The notes under the pieces are model-generated. The model saw only the letters and a list, made by a program, of their open reading frames with translations, was not told where the DNA came from and did no database searches. Shown in pieces: positions 1 through 8,301 of a stretch of 29,866 nt of DNA (the first letter of the stretch is position 1; every line of letters begins with the position of its first letter). Source of the stretch: a virus; the IMG/VR virus record IMGVR_UViG_3300017605_000122, positions 1 to 29,866 of that record. One strand, 5' to 3'. The position numbers were made by a program, and so were the translations under genes.

Positions 1-19
1 CAGAACGCCGACGGAAGAC
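1..19. repeat. Terminal direct repeat, left copy
   Basis: The first 19 bases are identical to the last 19 (29848-29866). This is what an assembler leaves when a circular or circularly permuted molecule is cut open. It could also be a short physical terminal repeat, but 19 bases is very short for that. Gene order supports closure: an HNH nuclease lies at the right end and the large terminase at the left end, and these are usually adjacent. Confidence 0.9.
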
Positions 20-64
20 CTGGCTCCTCGAAAGCCGGATATAACGCCAGGAGCGTGCATAACT

Positions 65-1537
65 ATGCAGGGGCAGTTCGGCAACGCCGCGAAACGCCTG
101 CAGAACGACACGCCGGGGCCGTGGCGGTCGTGGCGCAAGCTGTCCCGCCACGCGAGGGCGATCAAGTTCATCCAGACATTCTGCGTGGTGCCGAAGGGTC
201 ACGGCAGCGGCAAGCCGGTGCGGCTCGGCAAGTTCCAGAAAGCGATGCTCGAGGAGATGTTTGCGCCCGGCGTCGACTCGGCGGTGCAGCAGCTCCCGAG
301 GGGCAACGGCAAGTCGACGTTCGAGGCGTCGGTGGCGACGTGGGCGCTGTTCGACGAGGATCCTGATAGCGGCGCACCTCAGGTGCCGATCGTGGCCACG
401 ACCATGAGTCAGGCCGTGCGGTCGGTGTTCGGGGTCGCGAAGGCGATGATTGCCGCCAACCCTGAGCTCGAGACGCGCTCGATCCCTTACAGCGGCATCG
501 GCAATACCCGTGTCTGGGTGCCGTTCAACGGCGGCGAGATGTTCCCGGTGTCCTGCGACCCTGACGGGCTGCAGGGTCTCGACCCGTCGTTGGCGATCTG
601 TGACGAGCTCGGGTTCATGCCGATCGAGTCGTGGGATTCGCTGCTCCTCGCCAGTGGCAAGCGGCCCCGGTCGCTGGTGGTCGGAATCGGCACACCGGGC
701 TTCGATCGTGACAATGCGTTGTGGCATCTACGCCAGCGGGTGCTCGAGGGCGGCAGGCCGCCGGGGTTTCGGTTCACCGAGTACGCCGCGGACGCCGGCT
801 GTGATGTGCGCGACGAGGACCAGTGGCGGAAGGCCAACCCTGCGCTCGCCGAACGGTTCATGTCGATCACCGCGCTGCGCACGGCGGTGGCGATGTCGCC
901 GGAGGCGCATTTCAGGATTTTCCGTCTCGGGCAGTGGGTGGACGGTGTCGAGTGCTGGCTGGGCACCGACGGGCTCGGCGTGTGGTCGAAGCTGGCCGAC
1001 CCGTTTCAGTTCGTTGACCACGAGCCGACATGGTGCGGTGTCGACGTGGCGTTGCGGCACGATTCGACGGCGGTGGTCGCGGTGCAGCGGCGTCCTGACG
1101 GTCGGCTGCACGCGAAGCTGCGCTGTTGGCTGCCTCAGCCTGACGGCAAGCTGGACGTGTCCGACGCGATGCATCATCTCCGCGAGCTGCACGCCCGTTA
1201 CGACGTGCGCTCGATCGCGTTCGACCCTCGGTTTTTCGATTTGCCGGCGCAGATGCTGTCCGACGAGGGGTTGGCGATGTTGGAGGTGCCGCAGTCGCCG
1301 GAGCGTATGACGGCCGCGGTGGGCGCGACGTATGAGGCGGTGTTGCGGGGCGAGGTCTCCCATGATGGCGATCCGCTGTTCGCGCAGCAGGTGTTGGCGG
1401 CGGTGGCCCGTTACAACGAACGCGGGTTCATGCTTGCCAAGTCGAAGTCTCGTGACCGGATCGACGCCGCGATCGGTCTGTGTCTTGCCGTGCATCAGGC
1501 GAGTGTGAATGAGGCGCCGGTGCCGGCGATCTACTGA
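65..1537 (+). CDS. terL: Phage terminase large subunit
   Basis: This is the DNA-packaging motor: an N-terminal ATPase threads DNA into the prohead and a C-terminal nuclease cuts it. The 490 residues have the usual length for the family. Walker A is LPRGNGKST at about residues 77-85 and Walker B is LAICDE at 176-181, followed by a GIGTP segment near 208-212. The nuclease half shows an RNase H-like acidic set: GVDVA (D327), FDPRF (D387) and DRIDAA (D464/D467). The ATG is preceded by a CAGGAG ribosome site about 11 bases upstream. On the circle an HNH nuclease gene lies about 130 bases before it. No small terminase gene is recognisable beside it. A TATAAC at 40-45 could be a weak -10 box. Confidence 0.96.
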   Translation: MQGQFGNAAKRLQNDTPGPWRSWRKLSRHARAIKFIQTFCVVPKGHGSGKPVRLGKFQKAMLEEMFAPGVDSAVQQLPRGNGKSTFEASVATWALFDEDPDSGAPQVPIVATTMSQAVRSVFGVAKAMIAANPELETRSIPYSGIGNTRVWVPFNGGEMFPVSCDPDGLQGLDPSLAICDELGFMPIESWDSLLLASGKRPRSLVVGIGTPGFDRDNALWHLRQRVLEGGRPPGFRFTEYAADAGCDVRDEDQWRKANPALAERFMSITALRTAVAMSPEAHFRIFRLGQWVDGVECWLGTDGLGVWSKLADPFQFVDHEPTWCGVDVALRHDSTAVVAVQRRPDGRLHAKLRCWLPQPDGKLDVSDAMHHLRELHARYDVRSIAFDPRFFDLPAQMLSDEGLAMLEVPQSPERMTAAVGATYEAVLRGEVSHDGDPLFAQQVLAAVARYNERGFMLAKSKSRDRIDAAIGLCLAVHQASVNEAPVPAIY

Positions 1538-1547
1538 GGGAGTCAGC

Positions 1548-2819
1548 GTGACGCTGCGAGGCTGGCTGTTCGGGTTTACGCCGAACTACGCGGGTGAGAT
1601 CCCGAACGCGAACCCTCCCGGCTCGGTCGGCCCTCCCGGCTACCATCCCGGCGACCCGAACGGCGTCGACGCGACAGCCTTCGATACCGAGACGTTCTCG
1701 CGCGGGTTGTCGCCGTTCGTGCCGTCGCCGTGGTCGGGTTGGCCGGCCGACTGGTCAACGCCAAACTTTGGCGCCGGCCCCGGTTTCGGCCAGCTCGTCG
1801 ACACCGCATGGGCGGGGCTCGACCTCAACTCCTCGGTGATCGCGGCGATGCCGGTGTACCGGACGGTCGGCTACGAGATCGCCGAGCCGTTGACGTGGAT
1901 GTCGAACCCCGACCCGACGATTTACACGTCGTGGTACGAGTTCGCGAAGCAGCTGTTCTGGGAGTTCATGCTGGGTGAGGTGTTCGTGTTGCCGTTCGAG
2001 CGGTTCACGAACGGCTACCCGCGCACGATGCGGGTGATCCCGTCGGCGTTCGTGACGGTCGAGATGGTCGGCGGTGTCCGCAGGTACCGCATCGGTCAGA
2101 TGGACGTGACCGCCGACATTCTGCACATCCGTTATCAGTCGTCGACGACGACCCCGCACGGTGTCGGCCCGTTGGCGGCGGCGGGCGCGCGGATGGTGAC
2201 GGCCGGGCTGATGGCCCGCCAGATGGACGAGGTTGTGTCGTCGGGTGGCACGCCGCGTTACGTGATCGAGATCGAGAAGGCGCTGACCCAAACACAGGCC
2301 GACGAGGTGCTCACCCAATGGCTGCAGTCGCGGGCCGGGTCGATGGGGGCACCGGCGCTGATGACCGGCGGTGCCAAGTTGACGTCGGTGCAGCAGATGT
2401 CACCGAAAGACCTCGCGCTGCTCGAGCTCGCACAGTGGAACGAGTCGCGGATAGCGATCGCGCTCGGTGTGCCGCCGTTCCTTCTCGGTCTGCCGTCGGG
2501 CGGCGACTCGATGACGTACTCGAACGTGTCGGCGCTGTTCGACTTCCATGACCGCGCGTCGATCCGTCCGAAGGTGGTCGCGGTCATGTCGGCCCTGTCG
2601 AACTGGGCGCTGCCGCGCGGTCAGTGTGTCGAGTTGAACCGCGACGAGTACACCCGGCCGGCATTGGCCGAGCGGGCTACGGCTTACGCCACGTTGCACG
2701 GCATCGTCGACCCCGACGGCACGTCGGCGTTGTCGGCGGCCGAGATACGTGCGATGGAACGCTTCCACGGCGAACCGTCAGCGGCAGCTCTCACGGGAGG
2801 CGACGCCGGTGCATATTGA
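1548..2819 (+). CDS. HK97-type portal protein
   Basis: The portal forms the ring at the capsid vertex through which DNA passes. The reading frame is open from an upstream ATG at 1509, but that start lies inside terL without a ribosome site. The GTG at 1548 follows a GAGGGAG motif 6 bases away, giving 423 residues. The N-terminus is rich in Gly and Pro (about residues 10-45). The core carries portal-like segments such as HIRYQS and GVGPLAAAG around residues 190-215, and SRIAIALGVPPFLLG near 300-315, the typical entry to the crown region of HK97 portals. It sits directly between terminase and protease, as expected. Confidence 0.93.
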   Translation: MTLRGWLFGFTPNYAGEIPNANPPGSVGPPGYHPGDPNGVDATAFDTETFSRGLSPFVPSPWSGWPADWSTPNFGAGPGFGQLVDTAWAGLDLNSSVIAAMPVYRTVGYEIAEPLTWMSNPDPTIYTSWYEFAKQLFWEFMLGEVFVLPFERFTNGYPRTMRVIPSAFVTVEMVGGVRRYRIGQMDVTADILHIRYQSSTTTPHGVGPLAAAGARMVTAGLMARQMDEVVSSGGTPRYVIEIEKALTQTQADEVLTQWLQSRAGSMGAPALMTGGAKLTSVQQMSPKDLALLELAQWNESRIAIALGVPPFLLGLPSGGDSMTYSNVSALFDFHDRASIRPKVVAVMSALSNWALPRGQCVELNRDEYTRPALAERATAYATLHGIVDPDGTSALSAAEIRAMERFHGEPSAAALTGGDAGAY

Positions 2820-3396
2820 GTTTCGTCAAGCGCGCACGGGAGCGGTCGATTTCGCCGAGCGCACGATCGAAGTGCGGGTGATTCCGTACAACGAGGAGAT
2901 CGAGGTCGACGACCACGGCAAGCTGATGCGCGAACGGGTAGATCCTGGCGCATTCAAGGGAATCGACCCGAAGGCGACGCGTATCACGGTGAATCGTGAC
3001 CACCAGTACGACCGCACGGTCGGCCGCATCGTCGAGCTGCGCGAAGAACCGGACGGCGCTGTCGGCGTCACGAAGATCTCTAAGACGCTCCTCGGTGACG
3101 AGACGTTGCAGCTCGCCGAGGACCGCGTGCTTGGCGCGTCGGTCGGGATGATGGTCGCCCGTTCTGGGATGGAGATTCGTAACGGGCTACGTCGCATCTT
3201 CCGTATCGACGTGCTCGACCATGTCGCGCTGCTGCCGAATCCCGCTTATGCGGGCGCGGAGGTGCTCGACGTTCGCGAGGCGGCTGAGCCTGTCACTGAC
3301 GTGGCGATGCCGAACCTTGAAGAAGTCCTGTCGATAGATGGGATCTATGACCTCATCCGAGGTCGAGGCGCTATGGCGCAGGAGGGAAAACCGTAA
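2809..3396 (+). CDS. Prohead maturation protease (HK97 family, S78-like)
   Basis: A serine protease that cleaves the capsid scaffold domain during prohead maturation. Starting at the GTG at 2809 it has 195 residues; a GGGAGG ribosome site ends 8 bases before that start, which overlaps the end of the portal gene by 11 bases. The frame extends to an ATG at 2749, which is less likely. Candidate catalytic residues are H65 in NRDHQ and S111 in LGASVGM, the spacing seen in this family. A typical VALLPNPAYAGAEVL segment follows near 140-155. Its stop overlaps the capsid start by one base (TAATG), which suggests translational coupling. Confidence 0.93.
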   Translation: MHIEFRQARTGAVDFAERTIEVRVIPYNEEIEVDDHGKLMRERVDPGAFKGIDPKATRITVNRDHQYDRTVGRIVELREEPDGAVGVTKISKTLLGDETLQLAEDRVLGASVGMMVARSGMEIRNGLRRIFRIDVLDHVALLPNPAYAGAEVLDVREAAEPVTDVAMPNLEEVLSIDGIYDLIRGRGAMAQEGKP

Positions 3397-4658
3397 TGGC
3401 CGAATATGTCCAACAGTCCGACGCCATGATCGATCGCCTCGAGCGTGAGCTGCAGGAGCGCAGCGCGTTCATCCAAGGCACCATCGGTTCAGCGCAGGAT
3501 GGCAACGGGCGCGACCTCACCGACAACGAGAAGGAACTCGTGATGTCGGCGAAGACCCGCGTTGATCAGATCAGCGACCAGCTCGAGATGCTCCGCGCTG
3601 CAAGCCGTGCAACGACTGACGCTCGTCATCGCATCACCGAGCTGTCGCACGAGATGGAGACGCTGCGTCGCAACGTCGACACGGGCCCTGTCGAGTACCG
3701 CTCGGCGGGTTCGTACATTCTCGACACGTGGTCGGCGGCGATCGGTGACCGGCCGGCGAGGGAACGGCTTGACATGTTCCTGCGCACTGCCGCTCATCAG
3801 AAGACGTCCGACAACCTCGGCATCATCCCCGACCCGATCCTCGGGCCGGTGCTGAACTTCATCGATTCGGCGCGGCCGCTGGTCACGTTCGACGGTCCGC
3901 AGATGATGACCAACGCGACGTTCTACCGTCCGAAGGTCACCCAGCACACCACGGTCGCGAAGCAAGGTTCGGGTGGTCTGCCCGCCGATGAAAAGTCGGA
4001 GCTGAGCTCGCAGAAGATGACCATCTCCCGTATCACGGGCACCGCGGTTACCTACGGCGGCTATGTCAACGTGTCCCGTCAGAACATGGACTTCTCGAGC
4101 CCGCAGATCATGGACACCGTGATCAACGACCTTGCCGCCCAGTACGCGATCGCAACGGAGGCGGCGTTCGGCGCGGCGCTGATCGCTTCGTCGAACACGA
4201 TCGAGCTCGCGCCGGTCGCGACCGGCACGAACCCGTCAGCGTCGGAAGCGACGGTTGCTCTGTGGGCGGCGGTGGCTGCCGTGTACACGGCGGTCAAGGG
4301 CCAGGGGCGTGTCGCGTTGGCGGTCTCGCCGGGCAAGCTGTCCGCGTGGGCGTCGCTGTTCGCTCCGGTGAACCCGCAGAACTCGCAGTCGACCGGGTTC
4401 CGCGCCGGTGACTTCGGTCAGGGCGTCATCGGTCAGATCTCCGGCATTCCGGTGATCATGTCGGCGGGCATTGCTGGCGCCGCGACCGACTTCGGTGTCG
4501 TGTTCTCCACCGCCGCGATCGAGTCCTATGAGCAGCGGGTGGGATCGCTGCAGGCAGTTGAGCCGTCGGTGCTCGGTGTGCAGGTTGCGTACGCCGGTTA
4601 CTTCACGCCTCTCGTCGTCGAGACGGGTGGCATTCAGAGAATCACGAACGTCACGTGA
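3396..4658 (+). CDS. Major capsid protein, HK97 fold with delta domain
   Basis: The main shell protein, 420 residues. Residues 1 to about 100 are charged and predicted helical (for example RLERELQERSAF and ITELSHEMETLRR), matching the N-terminal delta domain that scaffolds assembly and is removed by the protease encoded just upstream. The rest resembles HK97-fold capsids, with a segment on aligned F-Y-R-P-K near 195 and a C-terminal Gln/Val-rich strand region. It starts by a one-base overlap with the protease stop. The exact cleavage site cannot be read from sequence alone. Confidence 0.94.
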   Translation: MAEYVQQSDAMIDRLERELQERSAFIQGTIGSAQDGNGRDLTDNEKELVMSAKTRVDQISDQLEMLRAASRATTDARHRITELSHEMETLRRNVDTGPVEYRSAGSYILDTWSAAIGDRPARERLDMFLRTAAHQKTSDNLGIIPDPILGPVLNFIDSARPLVTFDGPQMMTNATFYRPKVTQHTTVAKQGSGGLPADEKSELSSQKMTISRITGTAVTYGGYVNVSRQNMDFSSPQIMDTVINDLAAQYAIATEAAFGAALIASSNTIELAPVATGTNPSASEATVALWAAVAAVYTAVKGQGRVALAVSPGKLSAWASLFAPVNPQNSQSTGFRAGDFGQGVIGQISGIPVIMSAGIAGAATDFGVVFSTAAIESYEQRVGSLQAVEPSVLGVQVAYAGYFTPLVVETGGIQRITNVT

Positions 4659-4888
4659 TCGTCTGGCCTGATGGTTCAGTAACGGGTTCGGTGAACGTCG
4701 CCGAGCTCGAGGAGATTGAGAAGGCTCGCAAGGGCATGTCCGCCAAGAAGCTCGCCGCGATCGGCCCTGTCGAATCGTTGGCGCAGCTTCTGGCGGGTCC
4801 GCCCGACGAGCCGAAGCCCGAACCGGAGTCGGGGCCCGAGGCGTCGGAGGCGGCGCCAGAGGCCCCGACGACCAAGAAGGGGAGCTGA
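4655..4888 (+). CDS. Small hypothetical protein next to capsid
   Basis: A 77-residue protein starting at a GTG that overlaps the capsid stop (GTGA). Residues 1-45 look folded and helical (VAELEEIEKARKG). The C-terminal 30 residues are a low-complexity Pro/Glu/Ala tail ending in a Lys-containing patch. I do not recognise a family. Its place immediately after the major capsid gene is where small decoration or capsid-associated proteins are often encoded, but nothing in the sequence proves such a role. Confidence 0.7.
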   Translation: MIVWPDGSVTGSVNVAELEEIEKARKGMSAKKLAAIGPVESLAQLLAGPPDEPKPEPESGPEASEAAPEAPTTKKGS

Positions 4889-5199
4889 TGGCCACATCCA
4901 CACGCAAAGCCGACTATCTCAGCCGCAACCTGACGAACGGCACGCCGGGCACCACTGACCCCGTGACGGACTACCTGGGGCGCAACACGTCGTCGACGAC
5001 CGACTACACCGGTCGGCTTCTGACGGTGCTCACGTGGCCGGGTGCGGTCGCGATGGCGCTCGGTGAGCAGTACTGGGTGGCCGGCGGGTATCTGGTCGTG
5101 ACGACCGCGGGCACCGCCGCGGCCGGCGCGCCGACGATCCCCGGCACGATCGGCGGTACCGTCGTCTCTGGCACGGTCACGCTCACCCGCTGGCGATAG
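4888..5199 (+). CDS. Candidate capsid-associated or decoration protein
   Basis: A 103-residue protein whose ATG overlaps the preceding stop (TGATG). The N-terminal half contains three imperfect copies of a DYLxRN/DYTGR motif (DYLSRNL, DYLGRNT, DYTGRLL) spaced about 15-18 residues. The C-terminal half is a Gly/Ala/Thr/Val-rich stretch likely to form beta strands and ends in TLTRWR. Position between capsid and connector genes fits a head protein, and decoration protein is an inference from position only. The repeated motif might bind a symmetric capsid surface. Confidence 0.7.
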   Translation: MATSTRKADYLSRNLTNGTPGTTDPVTDYLGRNTSSTTDYTGRLLTVLTWPGAVAMALGEQYWVAGGYLVVTTAGTAAAGAPTIPGTIGGTVVSGTVTLTRWR

Positions 5200-5206
5200 T
5201 TGACCA

Positions 5207-5842
5207 GTGACCATCACGAACGGCTACGCCACCCAGCTCGAGGCGAAGCAATGGCTGAACATGGCCGACGCCAGCCTCGACGACCTGATGGTCGACAACC
5301 TCGTCACGGCGGCGTCACGCGCGGTGGACGGCTACTGCGGTCGGTACTTCTACCCCGACCAGGCCGCCACCGCGCGCACGTTCCTGACGACCGCCGCCTA
5401 CACCGCAGCTATTGACGACGTGTGGGATACCGCTACCGCCGTCGTCAAGACTGACAGCGGCCAGGATGGCACGTACGAGACGACGCTGACCGTGTCGACC
5501 CAGTACATCTTCGAGCCAGTCAACGGGGTCGTGGCCGGTGTCGGCGGTTGGCCGGCGACGAGAGTCACCCTGGTCGGCGGGACGCTGTTCCCGACGCCCA
5601 CCTATGGCAGACCTCAGCTGCAGGTCACCGCGAAGTGGGGATGGACAGCGGTGCCGGCCCCGGTGAAACAGGCGACGTTGCAGGTCGTCGGCGAGCTCTG
5701 GAAGCGGAAGGACGCGCCGTTTGGCGTGCTCGGCGGCCAGGAGTTCGGGACGATCTACCTGTCGCCTGATGCGATGCGGTCGGTCGGTTCGCTGCTGGCG
5801 CCATATGGGCGGGCAAGTTCGTCTGTTGGCGCGTTGGCGTGA
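5207..5842 (+). CDS. Head-tail connector (gp6-like adaptor)
   Basis: A 211-residue protein that probably forms the ring under the portal. The N-terminus reads TNGYATQLEAKQWLNM, then a helix with LVTAASRAVDGYCGRYFY, typical of phage gp6-like connectors whose helical bundle begins with a residue-position motif of this kind. A beta-rich insert fills the middle, and a final helix (VKQATLQVVGELWKRK) sits near residues 150-165. The GTG start at 5207 has no clear ribosome site, but the encoded N-terminus matches the family. It overlaps the next gene by four bases (GTGA). Confidence 0.82.
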   Translation: MTITNGYATQLEAKQWLNMADASLDDLMVDNLVTAASRAVDGYCGRYFYPDQAATARTFLTTAAYTAAIDDVWDTATAVVKTDSGQDGTYETTLTVSTQYIFEPVNGVVAGVGGWPATRVTLVGGTLFPTPTYGRPQLQVTAKWGWTAVPAPVKQATLQVVGELWKRKDAPFGVLGGQEFGTIYLSPDAMRSVGSLLAPYGRASSSVGALA

Positions 5843-6255
5843 ACCTCAGCGACATACGCGCCGGGCTCGAGGCGAACCTGTCCGCCGTGAACGGTGTGAG
5901 CGTGTACGCCGAATGGCCTGACACGCCGAACTTCCCGGCGGTGTGCATCGTGTCGGGCGAGCCGTACATCGAACCTCATCAGACGTTCGACATCAGCCAC
6001 ATCACGAAGGTCAACCTGATCGTGGCGGTGATCGTGTCGAAGCTGCCCGACGTCGCACGCGCGCAACGCGCGCTCGACGAGCTGCTCTCCTATGACCTGC
6101 CCAACGCGGTGACGACGGACATCACGCTCGGCGGCGAATCTGAGTCGGTCGTGTGGCGGGAAACGTCAGGGTTGAAAGAGATCATCATCGCCGGCGTGTC
6201 CTATCTCGGGCACGAGATGTCGGTCGAGGTCTACGCGCGGCACGGGAGCACCTAG
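5839..6255 (+). CDS. Tail-completion / head-tail joining protein candidate
   Basis: A 138-residue alpha/beta protein beginning MNLSDIRAGLEANLS, a pattern common in small tail-terminator and neck proteins: an initial helix, then strands such as PAVCIVSGEP and KVNLIVAVIV, a helix RAQRALDELLS, and a last strand EMSVEVYAR. It lies between the connector and the tail-tube-like genes, exactly where a terminator or stopper protein is usual. Which of the two it is cannot be decided from sequence. The GTG start overlaps the previous stop. Confidence 0.65.
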   Translation: MNLSDIRAGLEANLSAVNGVSVYAEWPDTPNFPAVCIVSGEPYIEPHQTFDISHITKVNLIVAVIVSKLPDVARAQRALDELLSYDLPNAVTTDITLGGESESVVWRETSGLKEIIIAGVSYLGHEMSVEVYARHGST

Positions 6256-7011
6256 ATGGCTGTCCAGGCATTCACGAACGCGTCTGTGCTCATCGGCGAC
6301 CTCGACGCGTCACCGTTCACGAACAAAGTCACGTCACAGGTCACTGTCGAGATGCTCGACGCGACAGTGTGCGGCACCGGCGGGTTCCGCTCGTACGCCC
6401 CTGGTCTGCGCAATGGTGAGCTGTCCGCCGAAGGGTTCGCCGATTATGCGGTCGGCGGCACTTTCGAGAAGATCAGCACTCCTGACGGTGGCACGTCGAC
6501 GCTCATGTCGATGGCTCCGATCGCGCCTGGCGCGACGTTGACGGCTGGCGATCCGTGCTGCTTCATGCGGGGCCCGCTCGACCAGATGACGGTCGGCCCT
6601 GACGGTGAGGCGGCCGGGCTCGCGAAGTTCGGGATTCACATCGCGAACGATTCGGTGTTCGCGATGGGTGTCGTGCTGCATCCGATTGCGACACGTTCGA
6701 CGACCGCGTCGGGCACCGCTGTCGCGCTGACCGGGCCGACGTTCACACAGACGTTGTGGGCGGGTCTGCATGTGACGACCGGCAGCGGTGGCACGTTGAC
6801 GGTGCGCGTGCAGACCGACGACAACGCCGGGTTCACGACACCCACGACGCGCATCACGTTCACCGCGACGACCGGCCCGGTGGCGATGGGCGAGATGAAG
6901 TTCCTCGTCCCCGTGAACATCTCGACAGAAACGCACATCCGCGCGGACTGGACGATCACGGCCGGTTCGTTCACGTTCGCCGTCAACGCCGGCATCGTCC
7001 CGAACGTCTAG
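6256..7011 (+). CDS. Tail-tube-like protein A with C-terminal beta domain
   Basis: A 251-residue protein with an upstream GGGAG ribosome site. Residues 1-150 share landmarks with the next gene: both begin MAVQA-x-T, continue VL-x-G, and contain a GxGGFRxY motif followed by FxDYAxGG. This marks the two as paralogs. Residues from about 160 add a separate Thr/Gly-rich beta domain absent from the second copy, similar in character to the Ig-like additions on many tail-tube proteins. Position between connector and chaperone genes supports a role in the tail tube. Either copy could be the principal tube subunit. Confidence 0.78.
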   Translation: MAVQAFTNASVLIGDLDASPFTNKVTSQVTVEMLDATVCGTGGFRSYAPGLRNGELSAEGFADYAVGGTFEKISTPDGGTSTLMSMAPIAPGATLTAGDPCCFMRGPLDQMTVGPDGEAAGLAKFGIHIANDSVFAMGVVLHPIATRSTTASGTAVALTGPTFTQTLWAGLHVTTGSGGTLTVRVQTDDNAGFTTPTTRITFTATTGPVAMGEMKFLVPVNISTETHIRADWTITAGSFTFAVNAGIVPNV

Positions 7012-7023
7012 CAAGGGGAACCA

Positions 7024-7506
7024 ATGGCAGTCCAAGCTCTCACACAAGGCAAGGTCCTGTTCGGCACGAGCTGGACTGGCACCGCTCCCGGCCCGCCGGG
7101 CACCCAGACCGTCGCGGGCACGATCGCCTCGAGCACCGACCTGTCGTTCTGGGGCAAGTCGATCTCGACGCCCGAGGCTTTCGAGGCGCTCGACGCGAGC
7201 GGGTTCGGTAGCGGCGGTTTCCGGAATTACGTCGCAGGCATGGCGGCGATGCAGGGGTCGATCACGTTCTTCCAGGACTACGCCGCCGGTGGCCCCTACG
7301 CGACGCTGTCAGCGGTCACGCTCGCGAAAACGCTCACCTACTGGGATGTGCAGCCGGTGAACGCTGCACGGTCGGCGACGAACCCGTCGCTGGTGTTCGC
7401 CGCGTTCATGACGTCGTTCGACTTCATGACGGCGGCTACCGGTGAGGTCATGGAGGTCACGGTTGGCCTGCAGGTCACCGGCAGGTGGGCGCACCTCACC
7501 AGCTGA
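7024..7506 (+). CDS. Tail-tube-like protein B, paralog of A
   Basis: A 160-residue protein with a strong AAGGGGA ribosome site 6 bases before ATG. It shares MAVQA and the GSGGFRNY / FQDYAAGG block with the preceding gene but lacks the extra C-terminal domain. Its length and beta-rich content fit a compact major tail-tube subunit, and the strong ribosome site suits a highly produced virion protein. It ends overlapping the ATG of the gp10-like gene (TGATG). Tandem tube genes of unequal length could produce a mixed tube. Confidence 0.78.
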   Translation: MAVQALTQGKVLFGTSWTGTAPGPPGTQTVAGTIASSTDLSFWGKSISTPEAFEALDASGFGSGGFRNYVAGMAAMQGSITFFQDYAAGGPYATLSAVTLAKTLTYWDVQPVNAARSATNPSLVFAAFMTSFDFMTAATGEVMEVTVGLQVTGRWAHLTS

Positions 7507-7934
7507 TGCCCGCCAAGATCGAGATCGTGGGGTGGAACGCATTCATCCGCGATCTGTCGCAGATGGACGAGGACACACAGAAGGCGTTCGCCGACGACAT
7601 GAAAGCCGTCGCCGAGACGATCGCCCAGGCGGCAGCTCGAAAGGTGCCGTCGAAGTCCGGCAACGCGATCTCGTCCATCGTGTCGAAGGGCACCGTCAAG
7701 GGCGCGTCGGTCGGCGAGGGCGGGTCGGTCGCGCCGTACATGAAGTGGCTCGACTTCGGTTCGAGGACACCACGCAAGGGCAACAGCCGCGAGGAAGGCC
7801 CGTGGCGCGGCAGCGGCGCCGGCCCGAAGGGCGGCCGGTTCATCTATCCGGCGATCGAGGACAACGAAGCGAAGATCGAGGCGGCCGCGCTCGAGGCGGT
7901 CGACAAGGCAGCAAGAAAGGCAGGCTTTCACTGA
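7506..7934 (+). CDS. HK97 gp10-like morphogenesis protein
   Basis: A 142-residue protein of the HK97-gp10 type, a head-tail joining or tail-completion factor. Recognisable parts are the opening helix with RDLSQMDED, a long helix AVAETIAQAAARKVPSKSGN, the turn APYMKWLDFGSR typical of the family, and a C-terminal RFIYPAIEDNEAKIE helix. The frame is open from 7485, but the ATG at 7506 overlaps the tube B stop and fits coupling. It lies downstream of the tube genes here rather than upstream of them, an uncommon order. Confidence 0.85.
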   Translation: MPAKIEIVGWNAFIRDLSQMDEDTQKAFADDMKAVAETIAQAAARKVPSKSGNAISSIVSKGTVKGASVGEGGSVAPYMKWLDFGSRTPRKGNSREEGPWRGSGAGPKGGRFIYPAIEDNEAKIEAAALEAVDKAARKAGFH

Positions 7935-8188
7935 TGAAGATGACCTTCGTTACCAGCGACGGGGTCGAACAGGTAGCCGACGTGCGGGTGTGGGATATGG
8001 CGGAAGCCGAGGAGCACTATCCGACGAACCAGACCAAGCGCGGCCTTTACATGGGCTGGTCGGCGTTGTGTCGTGACGGCATCGAAACTCGCGAGTTCGT
8101 CGCGTGGGCGCAGTCGATCACGAAGGTGCCCGACGTCGACCTCGAGGGCGAGGGCGAGACGGACCCAAAAGAGTCTTCTACCGTCTAG
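7934..8188 (+). CDS. Tail assembly chaperone, short form (gpG-like)
   Basis: An 84-residue protein just before the tape measure gene, starting at the ATG that overlaps the gp10-like stop. It has a small beta N-terminus (MKMTFVTSDG) and a helix with RDGIETREFVAWAQSI, then an acidic linker (EGEGETD). In long-tailed phages the gene in this position makes a tape-measure chaperone, with a fraction of ribosomes shifting to yield a longer form. The slippery heptamer CCCAAAA at 8164-8170 in the right frame supports that reading. Confidence 0.85.
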   Translation: MKMTFVTSDGVEQVADVRVWDMAEAEEHYPTNQTKRGLYMGWSALCRDGIETREFVAWAQSITKVPDVDLEGEGETDPKESSTV

Positions 8189-8301
8189 TCGCTCAGGTGG
8201 TAGCGGCGACCGGTGCCGACTGGCGCGGGCTCGTGATGATGCCGCCCGAGATGTTCGCCGACGTGTTCGATGCGCTGACGAGGAGCAACGATGGCAAGTG
8301 A
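7934..8301 (+). CDS. Tail assembly chaperone, -1 frameshift form (gpGT-like)
   Basis: A product made when ribosomes slip back one base on CCCAAAA (8164-8170). Reading then continues as RVFYRLVAQVV and runs to a TGA at 8299-8301, giving about 122 residues. The added 43-residue tail contains a helix and a DWRGLVMMPPEMFADVF segment, typical of the T portion that binds the tape measure. That extension has no good independent start and overlaps the tape measure start by 11 bases, as usual for G/GT pairs. The frame arithmetic is seen directly; use of the shift is inferred from conservation in siphophages. Confidence 0.85.
8164..8170 (+). promoter_or_regulatory. Programmed -1 ribosomal frameshift slippery site
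   Basis: CCCAAAA fits the X-XXY-YYZ pattern with the zero-frame codons CCA (8165-8167) and AAA (8168-8170). A shift places reading in the frame that stays open to 8301. The zero-frame stop (TAG) comes 15 bases after the heptamer. GC-rich sequence downstream (about 8195-8235) could form a stimulatory structure, which was not folded here. Confidence 0.85.

Noticed and set aside
17-45. Promoter with TATAAC (40-45) before terL
   Set aside because: No acceptable -35 box is found 16-18 bases upstream; kept only as a remark.
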